In this document: one piece after another, positions 1 through 7,130 of the stretch
Position numbering within the stretch: position 1 is the stretch's first letter
Layout of the letters: the number at the start of each line of letters is the position of its first letter
Source of the DNA: an uncultured Gemmatimonadaceae bacterium
Lineage (GTDB): Bacteria > Gemmatimonadota > Gemmatimonadetes > Gemmatimonadales > Gemmatimonadaceae
Assembly (NCBI GenBank): GCA_955652635.1
Contig: CATPBN010000083.1
Span: 1 to 8,980 of the forward strand
Length of the DNA: 8,980 bases
Reading direction: 5' to 3'
The notes under the pieces: model-generated
Database searches by the model: none
Told to the model about the DNA's origin: nothing
Seen by the model: the letters and a program-made list of their open reading frames with translations, nothing else
Position numbers and translations under genes: made by a program

Positions 1-764
1 GGGATAACGAGCAGCGTGTCCGGTGGAAAAATCGCGCGGATCGAGGAGCGCTCTGGCTCTCCTTCGCCGACGGCGATTTGTCCGTCTACGGGCAGGATGA
101 GCGCCAGCTCCGCGTCGCGAGTCGAGCGCTGCGTCACCAGGTCGAAGTGACGGAGCTCCGAGATGTCGTCGCCCCAGAATTCGAGGCGGACTGGCTCCGC
201 CATTCCGAAGCTGTAAATGTCGAAGATTCCGCCGCGTACGCTGAACTGAGCGACGTCTTCGACCATTGGTACGCGCTCGAACCCAATCGCTTCGAGGTGC
301 GACGCCAGATCTTCAGGGCGGCGCGTGTCGCCCTTCCGGAGCTCTACCCTCGCCGAAGCGAGCGCGCGCGGAAGCTGGGTCCGCTCGAGAAGTGCGCGTG
401 TCGTGGTAATGAGAATGCGGAGATCACCCTGACCTATTCGCTCGAGTGTCTCGACTCTTTCTCCGGCGATCTCGGCGTGGGCCTCGGCTTCGCCGAAGCT
501 CTCGCGCGGCGGGTAGAATGCAACCGCGTCGGGTTCAACGAGCGTCGTCAGGTCCGCCAGCCAGCGCTCGGCGCCCGCAACGTCGTCATTTACGACGACG
601 AAGAAGCGGGTTGCATTTTGTGCAAGCGCCGCGAGCACAACAGTGTCGCCGGATCCGTGCAATCCACCGATCTGGCGCCGGACGCCCGGCGCGGGCATCT
701 CATCAAGGAGCTCTCTGAACTCCCCCAGAGACTCGATGATGGACAACAATTGCGGGAGCGGCAT
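1..764 (-). CDS. mfd: Transcription-repair coupling factor Mfd, N-terminal part (gene runs off the left edge)
   Basis: Mfd is a DNA translocase that pushes stalled RNA polymerase off lesions and recruits UvrA for nucleotide excision repair. Only about 255 residues of a protein usually near 1100-1200 are present: the UvrB-like N-terminal region, not the RNAP-binding or helicase domains. What I see on the reverse strand: a GLHGS segment near residue 34 (the degenerate Walker-A area of Mfd), FYPPRESFGEAEAHAEI near 83-99, LITTTRALLERTQLPRAL near 118-135, and the family hallmark QFSVRGGIFDIYSF near 173-186, followed by EPVRLEFWGDDISELRHFD. I chose the ATG at 764 because MPLPQLL fits the usual family N-terminus as I recall it. 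An in-frame ATG at 854 would add 30 proline-rich residues. Neither start has a clear Shine-Dalgarno. The gene is transcribed divergently from the DUF4384-like gene. Family assignment is very secure; the exact start is not. Confidence 0.93.
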   Translation of the reverse strand, partial: MPLPQLLSIIESLGEFRELLDEMPAPGVRRQIGGLHGSGDTVVLAALAQNATRFFVVVNDDVAGAERWLADLTTLVEPDAVAFYPPRESFGEAEAHAEIAGERVETLERIGQGDLRILITTTRALLERTQLPRALASARVELRKGDTRRPEDLASHLEAIGFERVPMVEDVAQFSVRGGIFDIYSFGMAEPVRLEFWGDDISELRHFDLVTQRSTRDAELALILPVDGQIAVGEGEPERSSIRAIFPPDTLLVI

Positions 765-863
765 GGCGGAAGGTAAATCCGTAAGCTGCCTAACAGGTAG
801 CGCGCTCGCGGGCTCGGGCGGGCCTAGTTTGGGGATTGACTCCGGGTGAGACATCCAACCAAA

Positions 864-873
864 TTGTATACAA
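864..873. promoter_or_regulatory. Perfect palindrome TTGTATACAA in the mfd / DUF4384 divergent intergenic region
   Basis: The 10-bp sequence TTGTATACAA is its own reverse complement and sits in an AT-rich patch between divergent genes. On the minus strand, TACAAT (868 to 863) matches five of six bases of a sigma70 -10 box. It would place transcription initiation close to the alternative mfd ATG at 854, giving a nearly leaderless message. On the plus strand TATACA (867-872) is a weaker -10 for the gene at 891. A TTGACT at 836-841 looks like a -35 but is about 25 bp from that box, too far. It could be overlapping promoters, an operator, or chance. Confidence 0.3.
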
Positions 874-890
874 AGGACAGGAGGTCCGGC

Positions 891-968
891 ATGCGCGCAG
901 CGAAATCGATATCCGCGGGGGGAGTCGCGGCACTTCTTGTCACTCTTTTGGCCCCACCGTCGGCCGCG
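891..968 (+). other. Predicted N-terminal signal peptide of the DUF4384-like protein
   Basis: Residues 1-26: a basic n-region (R2, K5), a hydrophobic stretch of about 11-13 residues, then APPSAA followed by Q27. This is a typical signal peptidase I pattern with small residues at -3 and -1. There is no lipobox cysteine, so a lipoprotein is unlikely. Confidence 0.7.
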
Positions 969-2162
969 CAGAATGAATCGAGAGCGAGAGCTCCGAACGT
1001 TCGCGTCTATTCCCAGAACGGTCCGATCGCGTCGAACTACGTCACGCCCGCGATCACAGTCTCAGAGGATGCGTACGTGTTCGCGGTGTCATTGGACCTC
1101 GACGGGCAAATCCAGGTCCTGCATCCGGACTTCCCTGGAATATCGGTGAAGATCCTCCAGCATAAGCAGCTCCGGCTCCCGAATTTCTTCGCCGGATTCT
1201 CTCGCGGCGGTGGCACGTACGACGCAAGCGGACGTTACGTCAGCTATTCGGACTACTACGCGAGTAACGACGATGAAAGCCGCGGCACGGTGATCGCGCT
1301 CGCGTCGCGCGCTCCGTTCAACCTCGAGCGAGTGGAGAGCGACGGCGACTGGAATATTTCGGCGATTCGGCGACTGATCGAGCACCGCTCGCCAGCATCC
1401 GCTGCATACGCGCTCGCAGCGTACCTGGGCGCGAAGGGCGAGCCCATCGGAACCGACTACATGCGCTTCGCCTCGGCCCAATACAACAATTACTACGCGT
1501 CGAATTCATTGTATGCGTGCGACCTGTACTATGGTAGCTACGGGCCAAGCCTCGCCCTCAGTCGTCTGGCGGTGCTCAACCGGGTCGCGCAGCTGCGAAA
1601 CGATGGGCGGAGCGTGAGCGTAATTGGCTACGACTTCTGTGGCATGCCGATAGTTGCTTATGGCCCGTCGCAGCCGCACACGAGATACAGTCCCGGCTCG
1701 CCTGGAAATCCTCGGGATTCCGCGGGCACAATAGGCCGCGTGCCTCCGAGATCAGGCCCCCACCCCGGAACCATTCCCCGAGCGACCGGCCTCAGAACTT
1801 TCCCTGTGACAATCACGCGACGCGCCGACCCGCCGCAGATGGGCGACGTAACGATCACGGCGCCAAGGCCGAACAGGCGAGACCCGCGCGAGATTTTCCG
1901 CGATCTGGGCAACGAAGCCCGTGGCGGTGCGTCACCCGAAAGAAATCGCATTCCTGTTGAGCGCGGCGGTGCGCCTCGCGCCGAGACCCCCGTCATTGGG
2001 ACGCAGCCGGTTCGGGAGTACTCGAGGCCCATTATCCGCGAGGCGCCCCCGCAGCGGTCGGAGCCCACGCGCGGCCCGGAGCGATCACCCCCGCCGCCAC
2101 CTCCAACACAGTCGGCGCCCCACTCGAAGCCGATCGCAGATCCTCCTCCGCCGAGGCACTAG
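891..2162 (+). CDS. Exported DUF4384-like domain protein with proline-rich C-terminal tail
   Basis: This 423-residue protein has no assigned enzymatic role. The start is the ATG at 891, chosen because AGGAGG lies at 879-884 and a typical signal peptide follows: basic MRAAK, a hydrophobic core GGVAALLVTLL, and a likely cleavage after PPSAA (about residue 26). Residues about 38-140 resemble a DUF4384 domain, with VRVY, then SEDAYVFAVSLDLDGQIQVL and HPDFPG. DUF4384 domains occur in envelope and surface-associated bacterial proteins, function poorly defined. Tyrosine/asparagine/serine-rich patches follow, with YYASN twice (near 122 and 191), and two cysteines near 200 and 240. From about residue 245 onward the chain is low-complexity and rich in Pro, Arg, Gly and Ser, ending in PPPPPPTQSAPHS and DPPPPRH, so probably disordered. 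It is monocistronic, between a divergent promoter region and a strong terminator. An upstream in-frame ATG at 852-854 is absent; the longer GTG form from 846 is rejected. Confidence 0.8.
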   Translation: MRAAKSISAGGVAALLVTLLAPPSAAQNESRARAPNVRVYSQNGPIASNYVTPAITVSEDAYVFAVSLDLDGQIQVLHPDFPGISVKILQHKQLRLPNFFAGFSRGGGTYDASGRYVSYSDYYASNDDESRGTVIALASRAPFNLERVESDGDWNISAIRRLIEHRSPASAAYALAAYLGAKGEPIGTDYMRFASAQYNNYYASNSLYACDLYYGSYGPSLALSRLAVLNRVAQLRNDGRSVSVIGYDFCGMPIVAYGPSQPHTRYSPGSPGNPRDSAGTIGRVPPRSGPHPGTIPRATGLRTFPVTITRRADPPQMGDVTITAPRPNRRDPREIFRDLGNEARGGASPERNRIPVERGGAPRAETPVIGTQPVREYSRPIIREAPPQRSEPTRGPERSPPPPPPTQSAPHSKPIADPPPPRH

Positions 2163-2192
2163 CGTCGCGATTCCAACCGCGTGCTGTGCAAG

Positions 2193-2226
2193 AAAAAGGG
2201 GCTGCTTAGGCAGCCCTTTTTTTCTT
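2193..2226 (+). terminator. Rho-independent terminator after the DUF4384-like gene
   Basis: A perfect 7-bp stem, GGGCTGC at 2199-2205 and GCAGCCC at 2210-2216, closes a TTAG loop and is followed by seven T residues (2217-2223) and then CTTT. The stem is preceded by AAAAA (2193-2197), so the A-run can pair with the T-run and the element could act in both directions. It lies 30 bases after the stop codon and separates this gene from the lepA operon. Confidence 0.9.
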
Positions 2227-2227
2227 T

Positions 2228-2310
2228 CGCGCAGTCGAGGGTGAGTGACCCATGACGGTTATATTTCGTGGTTCCCGCCCAAGCACCCCGCACAAGCCCA
2301 GAGATAGCAT
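2228..2310 (+). promoter_or_regulatory. lepA operon leader with candidate -10 box
   Basis: The stretch between the terminator and lepA must hold the promoter of the downstream operon if the terminator is effective. The best -10 candidate is TATATT at 2260-2265 (five of six matches to TATAAT). No convincing -35 is found 16-18 bp upstream. A small GGGT/ACCC inverted repeat (2239-2242 with 2248-2251) precedes it. No riboswitch-like structure is visible. Confidence 0.35.
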
Positions 2311-4107
2311 TTGAAGCTCGAGCACATCCGCAACTTCTGCATTGTCGCGCACATCGACCACGGCAAATCGACTCTCGCCGATCGGCTGATCGAGGCCACG
2401 GGCATGCTGCAGAAGCGGGAGATGAAGGCTCAGGTGCTGGACACGCTGGATCTGGAGCGTGAACGCGGAATAACCATCAAGCTGAATGCCGTGCGGATGA
2501 CGTACACGGCCCGGGGCGGTCAGGAATACGAGCTCAATCTCATCGACACGCCGGGTCACGTGGACTTCACCTACGAAGTCTCGCGGTCCCTCGCGGCCTG
2601 CGAGGGCGCCATACTCGTCGTCGACGCGTCGCAGGGGATTCAGGCGCAGACACTCTCCAATCTTTTTCTGGCGATGGACGCCGGCCTTGAGATCATCCCG
2701 ATTCTGAACAAGATCGATCTGCCGGGAGCCGAGCCGGAACAACGCAAGCAAGAGCTCGCTGACCTCCTCGGTATTGACCCTAGTGCGATTCTCCTCGTGA
2801 GCGCAAAGGAGGGCATCGGCATCCCTGAGCTCCTCGAGGAGATCGTAAGGAAGGTGCCTCCGCCCGAAGGCGACGAGAACGCTCCACTTCGCGCATTGAT
2901 CTACGACTCGTATTACGACCGCTATCGGGGCGCGATTCCGAGTGTTCGAGTCGTCGATGGAGTTATCAGGAAAGGCACGCACATCACTTTCGGCGCGAGC
3001 GAATCGGTCTACGAGGTGGATGAAGTCGGGTACAACCAGCTTCGTCAGGTCCCTACCGAGCAGCTTGGGCCCGGCGAAGTCGGTTATGTAGTCGCGAGTG
3101 TGCGCTCGGTCAGCGAGACGCGGGCGGGGGACACGATCTTCGACGCGGACAATCACGCTACCGAAGCACTACCCGGCTACAAGGCCGTGCGGAGCTTCGT
3201 TTTCGCGGGACTCTATCCAACCGATACCACGCAGTACGAGACGCTTCGCGACGCGCTGGAGAAGCTCAAGCTCAACGACGCATCGCTCAACTACGAGCCG
3301 GAGACATCGACGGCGCTGGGATTCGGGTTCCGCGCCGGATTCCTCGGGCTTCTGCACATGGAAATCGTACAGGAGCGATTGACCCGCGAATTCGATCTCG
3401 AGCTCGTCACGACGGTTCCTTCAGTCGAATACAAAGTGTACAAGACAGATGGGACGATGACACTGATCGAGAATCCATCGCTCATGCCGTTGGCACAGGT
3501 CGTCGATTACATCGAGGAGCCGTACGTCAAGGCGCGCATCATGGTACCCGCGGAATACATCGGACCGATCATGACGCTGGGGACCGAGCGACGCGGCGTG
3601 TACAAGAACATGACCTATCTGGACACGCAGCGCGTCGAGCTCGATTGGGAATTCCCGCTCGGCGAGATAATCCTCGATTTCTTCGACAAGCTCAAGACGG
3701 TGAGCCGCGGCTACGCGTCGCTCGACTACGACATGCTTGAATATCGTCGCAGCGATCTGGTGAGGCTGGACATGCTGATCAACGGCGACCCAGTGGACGC
3801 GTTCAGCGTCATCATCCACAAGGACAAGGCGTACGAGTGGGGGCGAAAGATCGCCGACAAGCTCAAGGATCTCATTCCTCGTCAGCTGTTCGAGGTCGCG
3901 ATCCAGGCAGCGATCGGAACGAAGGTGATCGCGCGGACGAGCGTGAAGCCATTGCGGAAGGACGTGCTCGCCAAGTGCTACGGCGGGGATATCTCACGCA
4001 AGCGGAAGCTTCTCGAGAAGCAGAAGGAGGGAAAGAAGAGAATGAAGCAGGTCGGTTCAGTTGAAATACCGCAGGAAGCCTTTCTTGCCGTGCTCCAGGT
4101 GGACTGA
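2311..4107 (+). CDS. lepA: Elongation factor 4 (LepA), ribosome-associated translational GTPase
   Basis: LepA/EF4 is a conserved GTPase that binds the ribosome, has been linked to back-translocation and to 30S subunit biogenesis, and partitions between cytoplasm and membrane. At 598 residues it matches the E. coli protein (599). All G motifs are readable: AHIDHGKST at 13-21 (G1), ERERGITI near 49-56 (G2), DTPGH at 79-83 (G3), NKID at 133-136 (G4), SAK at 164-166 (G5). Further on are GFGFRAGFLGLLHMEI and the LepA-specific C-terminal end with GKKRMKQVGSVEIPQEAFLA. The start must be the TTG at 2311: an in-frame TAG lies only two codons upstream and the conserved N-terminus IRNFCIVAHID begins at residue 6. 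The Shine-Dalgarno is weak (AGAGA at 2300-2304). It is the first gene of the operon, and its stop codon directly abuts the next start. Confidence 0.97.
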   Translation: MKLEHIRNFCIVAHIDHGKSTLADRLIEATGMLQKREMKAQVLDTLDLERERGITIKLNAVRMTYTARGGQEYELNLIDTPGHVDFTYEVSRSLAACEGAILVVDASQGIQAQTLSNLFLAMDAGLEIIPILNKIDLPGAEPEQRKQELADLLGIDPSAILLVSAKEGIGIPELLEEIVRKVPPPEGDENAPLRALIYDSYYDRYRGAIPSVRVVDGVIRKGTHITFGASESVYEVDEVGYNQLRQVPTEQLGPGEVGYVVASVRSVSETRAGDTIFDADNHATEALPGYKAVRSFVFAGLYPTDTTQYETLRDALEKLKLNDASLNYEPETSTALGFGFRAGFLGLLHMEIVQERLTREFDLELVTTVPSVEYKVYKTDGTMTLIENPSLMPLAQVVDYIEEPYVKARIMVPAEYIGPIMTLGTERRGVYKNMTYLDTQRVELDWEFPLGEIILDFFDKLKTVSRGYASLDYDMLEYRRSDLVRLDMLINGDPVDAFSVIIHKDKAYEWGRKIADKLKDLIPRQLFEVAIQAAIGTKVIARTSVKPLRKDVLAKCYGGDISRKRKLLEKQKEGKKRMKQVGSVEIPQEAFLAVLQVD

Positions 4108-5136
4108 GTGAGCGGATCGCTCGTTATTCAGACGAGCTTTCTTGGCGACGTCATTCTCACGACGCCGCTCATCAGGGAGCTCGCGAAGCGCGGCCCGGTC
4201 GACGTGCTTGTGACCCCACCGGGCGCCGCAGTCCTCGCGAACAACCCCAACATCCGCACCGTCATCCGCTACGACAAGCGCGGGACGTACGGCTCGGCGC
4301 TCAACCTGTGGCAGACTGTTAGCGAGCTGCGCAGCCGTCGACCTTACGACGCTGCGTACCTGGCGCAGGGATCTTTTCGCAGTGGGTTGCTCGCGATCAT
4401 GACGGGAGCGAAGCAACGAATCGGGTTCGCCAGCTCCACAGGCAGGGCCCTTTACACGAAACAGATTCCGTACAGATCGGATCGTCATCACGCCGAGCGA
4501 TTGTGGTCGCTGTCAATGTCCGAGTGCGCTGATCCGCCCACACGCGATCAGATTCGCCCGCGGCTTTATCCTTCGGACGAGGAGCGCCTCACCGTAGACC
4601 GGATGCTGAGGAGAGCAGGCAGTCTGGAGGAGCCCTTTGTCGCGCTCGCCCCGGGTAGCGCGTGGGGCACGAAACGCTGGCCCTATTACGTCGAGCTTGC
4701 CAGGCGGACGAGCGACCACGCTCGAATTGCAATCATCGGTGATAAGTCGGACGCGCCCCTGGCGCAGGAAATCGAGTCGGCGCTTCCAGCTGGCTGCGTG
4801 ATCAACGCCGTTGGTGAGCTTTCGCTTCTCGCGTCGGCGGAGTTGATTGGCCGCGCCCAGGCGATAGTGACGAACGACTCGGCGCCGCAGCATCTTGCGT
4901 CAGCGATGGGAACGCCGACGCTCACGATCTTCGGACCTACCGTTCCGGAGTTCGGGTTCGGCCCCCTCGCCGAGCGTCACGCGGTCGCCGGCCTCGATGG
5001 GCTTTCCTGTCGTCCGTGCGACCGTCACGGTCCACAACGGTGTCCACTCGGACACTGGCGTTGCATGCGCGAGCTCGGTCCTGAATACATCTCCGGCTTG
5101 CTCACGGAAGTCCTCAACCCACCGGTGCCAGTATGA
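4108..5136 (+). CDS. waaF: LPS heptosyltransferase, glycosyltransferase family 9 (WaaF type)
   Basis: GT9 heptosyltransferases add L-glycero-D-manno-heptose from the ADP-sugar to the growing inner core of lipopolysaccharide at the cytoplasmic face of the inner membrane. The 342-residue length is normal. Visible features: LVIQTSFLGDVILTTPLI at 5-22, the acceptor-side N-terminal Rossmann fold signature; LAPGSAWGTKRWP at 170-182, the donor-binding motif; TNDSAPQHLASAMGTPTLTI at 255-274; and a cysteine-rich end, CRPC at 301-304 and CPLGHWRC at 312-319, typical of heptosyltransferase II proteins. The start is a GTG directly after the lepA TGA with zero spacing; AGGTGG at 4097-4102 lies inside the lepA end. 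This shows translational coupling. Heptosyltransferase I or an O-antigen/core relative of GT9 is a less likely alternative. The protein implies an LPS-bearing, Gram-negative type envelope. Confidence 0.88.
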   Translation: MSGSLVIQTSFLGDVILTTPLIRELAKRGPVDVLVTPPGAAVLANNPNIRTVIRYDKRGTYGSALNLWQTVSELRSRRPYDAAYLAQGSFRSGLLAIMTGAKQRIGFASSTGRALYTKQIPYRSDRHHAERLWSLSMSECADPPTRDQIRPRLYPSDEERLTVDRMLRRAGSLEEPFVALAPGSAWGTKRWPYYVELARRTSDHARIAIIGDKSDAPLAQEIESALPAGCVINAVGELSLLASAELIGRAQAIVTNDSAPQHLASAMGTPTLTIFGPTVPEFGFGPLAERHAVAGLDGLSCRPCDRHGPQRCPLGHWRCMRELGPEYISGLLTEVLNPPVPV

Positions 5137-6131
5137 GCGTCAAGGAGCGTTACATCATCGGAGTGGATCTCGGCGGAACCAACATCGTTGCGGGCGCGAT
5201 GCCCCTCGATGGCAGCCGCGAGATCGCGATGCAGACGCGGCCGACCCTGGCTGAAGGAGGCGCGGCTTCGGTGGTCGAGCGGATCGCGGAGATGATCGAA
5301 AAGGTGATCACCCAAACGAGAGCGGAGACCGGCGCGGAGCGATCGGCTTTTCTCGGAGTCGGAATTGGTTCGCCGGGGCCACTTGATCGGGCCAAGGGGA
5401 TCGTCATAGTGACTCCGAATCTTGGCTGGAAGAACTTCCCTCTGCGCGACGAGATCTCCAAGCGTGTTCACCTCGATGCAACCCTGGACAACGACGCAAA
5501 CTGCGCTACGCTCGGCGAGTTCTGGTGCGGTGCGGCCAAAGGAGGCCGCAACGTGATCGGAATGACGCTGGGAACCGGAATCGGAGGAGGGCTGATCCTC
5601 GAAGGAAAGCTGTATCACGGAGCGTCCGATGTGGCGGGCGAGATCGGCCACACGACGATCGATTCCACCGGAAGGCGCTGCAAGTGCGGCAACTACGGAT
5701 GCCTCGAGGCGTACGCCTCGGGTCCGGCAATCGCCGAACGCGCGCGCGAGGCCCTGCGCGGAGACGAGGGCGAGTCAATTCTCGCCGGCCTGGTTGGTGG
5801 CGATCCGAAGAAAATCACGGCGCAGACAGTGTACGAAGCATCGAAGCGCGGCGATACGATAGCCACGGAAGTCGTGCGCGAGACCGCGCACTTTCTCGGA
5901 GCGGGCGTGTCGAATCTGCTCAACATCTTCAATCCCGACGTCGTGGTTCTCGCTGGTGGTGTCACTCAGGCGGGCGACGCGTTGTTCAAGCCCCTTCGCG
6001 CCGAAGTAAAACGCCGTGCGTTCAAGCCGGCCGTGCAGGCGTGTCGCATTGTGCCCGGGGCGCTTCCCCTCTCGGCTGGCGTCGTCGGAGCGATCGCTAC
6101 GTTCAAGATGCAAACGCTCGGTGAGCTCTAG
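5133..6131 (+). CDS. ROK-family glucokinase / hexose kinase
   Basis: ROK kinases phosphorylate glucose or related sugars at C6 with ATP in the cytoplasm; some act on N-acetylmannosamine, fructose or allose. The 332-residue protein shows the phosphate-binding motif GVDLGGTNIVAG at 10-21, the catalytic region LDNDANCATLGEFW (the DN aspartate as base) near 116-129, GMTLGTGIGGGLILEGKLYHG, the EIGHTTID segment, and the ROK zinc-binding cysteines in CKCGNYGCLEAYASG. A C-terminal ADP-side stretch, NIFNPDVVVLAGGV, follows. There is no N-terminal helix-turn-helix, so it is a kinase and not a ROK repressor. The ATG overlaps the waaF stop as ATGA, with only weak GGTG as a Shine-Dalgarno, which argues for coupled translation. 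Glucokinase is the most likely activity; the exact sugar cannot be read from sequence. Confidence 0.9.
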   Translation: MSVKERYIIGVDLGGTNIVAGAMPLDGSREIAMQTRPTLAEGGAASVVERIAEMIEKVITQTRAETGAERSAFLGVGIGSPGPLDRAKGIVIVTPNLGWKNFPLRDEISKRVHLDATLDNDANCATLGEFWCGAAKGGRNVIGMTLGTGIGGGLILEGKLYHGASDVAGEIGHTTIDSTGRRCKCGNYGCLEAYASGPAIAERAREALRGDEGESILAGLVGGDPKKITAQTVYEASKRGDTIATEVVRETAHFLGAGVSNLLNIFNPDVVVLAGGVTQAGDALFKPLRAEVKRRAFKPAVQACRIVPGALPLSAGVVGAIATFKMQTLGEL

Positions 6132-6132
6132 A

Positions 6133-6156
6133 ATGGCTCTCGTCGAAGCCCGATGA
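6133..6156 (+). CDS. Possible 7-codon leader ORF coupling the ROK kinase to pfkB
   Basis: The 21-nt gap between the ROK kinase and the PfkB gene contains ATG GCT CTC GTC GAA GCC CGA TGA (MALVEAR). Its ATG is preceded at a good distance by GGTGAG (6120-6125), while the pfkB ATG at 6153 has no clear Shine-Dalgarno. The micro-ORF stop overlaps the pfkB start as ATGA, the same arrangement used at other junctions in this operon. It may act as a translational coupling device; it could also be chance in a 24-nt stretch. Confidence 0.3.
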   Translation: MALVEAR

Positions 6157-7130
6157 CGCGCAAACGACGCGTTGGCGTAATGGGGAGCTTCGTCTGGGAC
6201 GTGATTCACGGACGAGACCCACATGACGCAGCGGTGGAGGAGTGGGGCGGAATCACCTACGCGCTCGGCGCGCTCGAGGCAGCCCTGCCTCCGGACTGGG
6301 AATTCGTTCCGATACTCAAGGTGGGAAGCGATCTCGCGCAGTCGGCGCGGCAGTTTGTCGCCGGCCTCGACCGAGCGGCTCCCGGAGCGGCGCCGATCGA
6401 AGTCCCGCATCCCAACAACAGAGTGGTGATGCACTACCAGAGTGACGAGCGCCGTTGCGAGCAACTCAGCGGAGGCGTACCAGGCTGGAGCTGGCTCGGC
6501 CTCAAGCCGCTCCTGGCAGATCTCGACGCGCTCTACATAAATCTGATCAGCGGGTTCGAGCTCGATCTGGAGACGGCACAACTGATTCGACAGCACTTCA
6601 GCGGTCCCATCTACTGCGACATACACTCGCTGCTGCTCGCCGTGCAGCCGAATGGGACGAGAACTCTTCGACCCCTCCCGAACCCTGGTGCGTGGTGCCG
6701 CTGCTTCGATCTCATACAGGTGAATGAGGACGAGATGAACATGATGGCAAGCGACCCGATGGCCTTGGCTGCTATCGCCTTCGCAGAGGGCGTTTCCTCG
6801 ATAACCATTACACTTGGTAGCCGCGGCATCATCTATTTTGCAGCGCCGGGGTTCGAGCGATTATCAGACGTGCGCCGGCCGGCGCTCGCCGCGACGTCTG
6901 GTGCAATCCGCACGGCGAAATTGCCGGCGAAGCGTCCTCGACACTCCGGTCCCGGAGATCCAACCGGATGCGGCGACGTGTGGGGTGCGACCCATTTCTC
7001 GCGACTGCTAGCGGGTGATATCTTAGACGCGGCCATGGACCGTGCTCTCGATGCGGCTGCCCGGAACGTGGACCATCGCGGCGCTACCGGTCTCGCCGAC
7101 TATCTGCGCGGAGAGCTCAGCACCAAGTGA
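6153..7130 (+). CDS. PfkB-family carbohydrate kinase (ribokinase superfamily)
   Basis: PfkB enzymes phosphorylate a hydroxymethyl or related group of sugars or nucleosides using ATP. This 325-residue protein starts with VGVMGSFVWDVIHG (residues 7-20), has a Gly-containing segment WGGITYALGALEAAL near 31-45, a mid-domain LIQVNEDEMNMM near 188-199 (the N-E motif), and the C-terminal signature GDPTGCGDVWGATHFSRLLA near 268-287. The aspartate of GCGD is the expected catalytic base. DPTGCGD departs from the commoner DTTGAGD but keeps the anion hole glycines. The start is forced: an in-frame TAG lies eight codons upstream and the only start between is this ATG. Its end overlaps the next gene (GTGA). 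Neighbours in LPS synthesis raise heptose kinase (HldE-type) as an idea, but the sequence does not show the HldE pattern clearly; adenosine or another sugar substrate is equally open. Confidence 0.85.
   Translation: MTRKRRVGVMGSFVWDVIHGRDPHDAAVEEWGGITYALGALEAALPPDWEFVPILKVGSDLAQSARQFVAGLDRAAPGAAPIEVPHPNNRVVMHYQSDERRCEQLSGGVPGWSWLGLKPLLADLDALYINLISGFELDLETAQLIRQHFSGPIYCDIHSLLLAVQPNGTRTLRPLPNPGAWCRCFDLIQVNEDEMNMMASDPMALAAIAFAEGVSSITITLGSRGIIYFAAPGFERLSDVRRPALAATSGAIRTAKLPAKRPRHSGPGDPTGCGDVWGATHFSRLLAGDILDAAMDRALDAAARNVDHRGATGLADYLRGELSTK

Noticed and set aside
78..776. Plus-strand ORF of 232 residues opposite Mfd
   Set aside because: It is the antisense shadow of mfd; the reverse strand reads a clear Mfd sequence through the whole stretch, and this frame has no recognisable motif.
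836..841. TTGACT as a -35 box for the gene at 891
   Set aside because: No acceptable -10 lies 16-18 bp downstream; the TATACA box is about 25 bp away.
846..890. 15-residue N-terminal extension of the DUF4384-like protein
   Set aside because: It would put a charged stretch before the signal peptide, and the AGGAGG lies just before the ATG at 891.
2239..2251. GGGT/ACCC inverted repeat upstream of lepA as an operator
   Set aside because: Only four base pairs; expected by chance in GC-rich DNA.
2206..3156. Minus-strand ORF of 316 residues opposite lepA, also spanning the terminator
   Set aside because: lepA is unmistakable on the plus strand; the antisense frame is charged, motif-free and typical of GC-rich shadow ORFs.
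5775..6626. Minus-strand ORF of 283 residues opposite the ROK and PfkB kinases
   Set aside because: It crosses two well-supported plus-strand genes and shows no domain signature.
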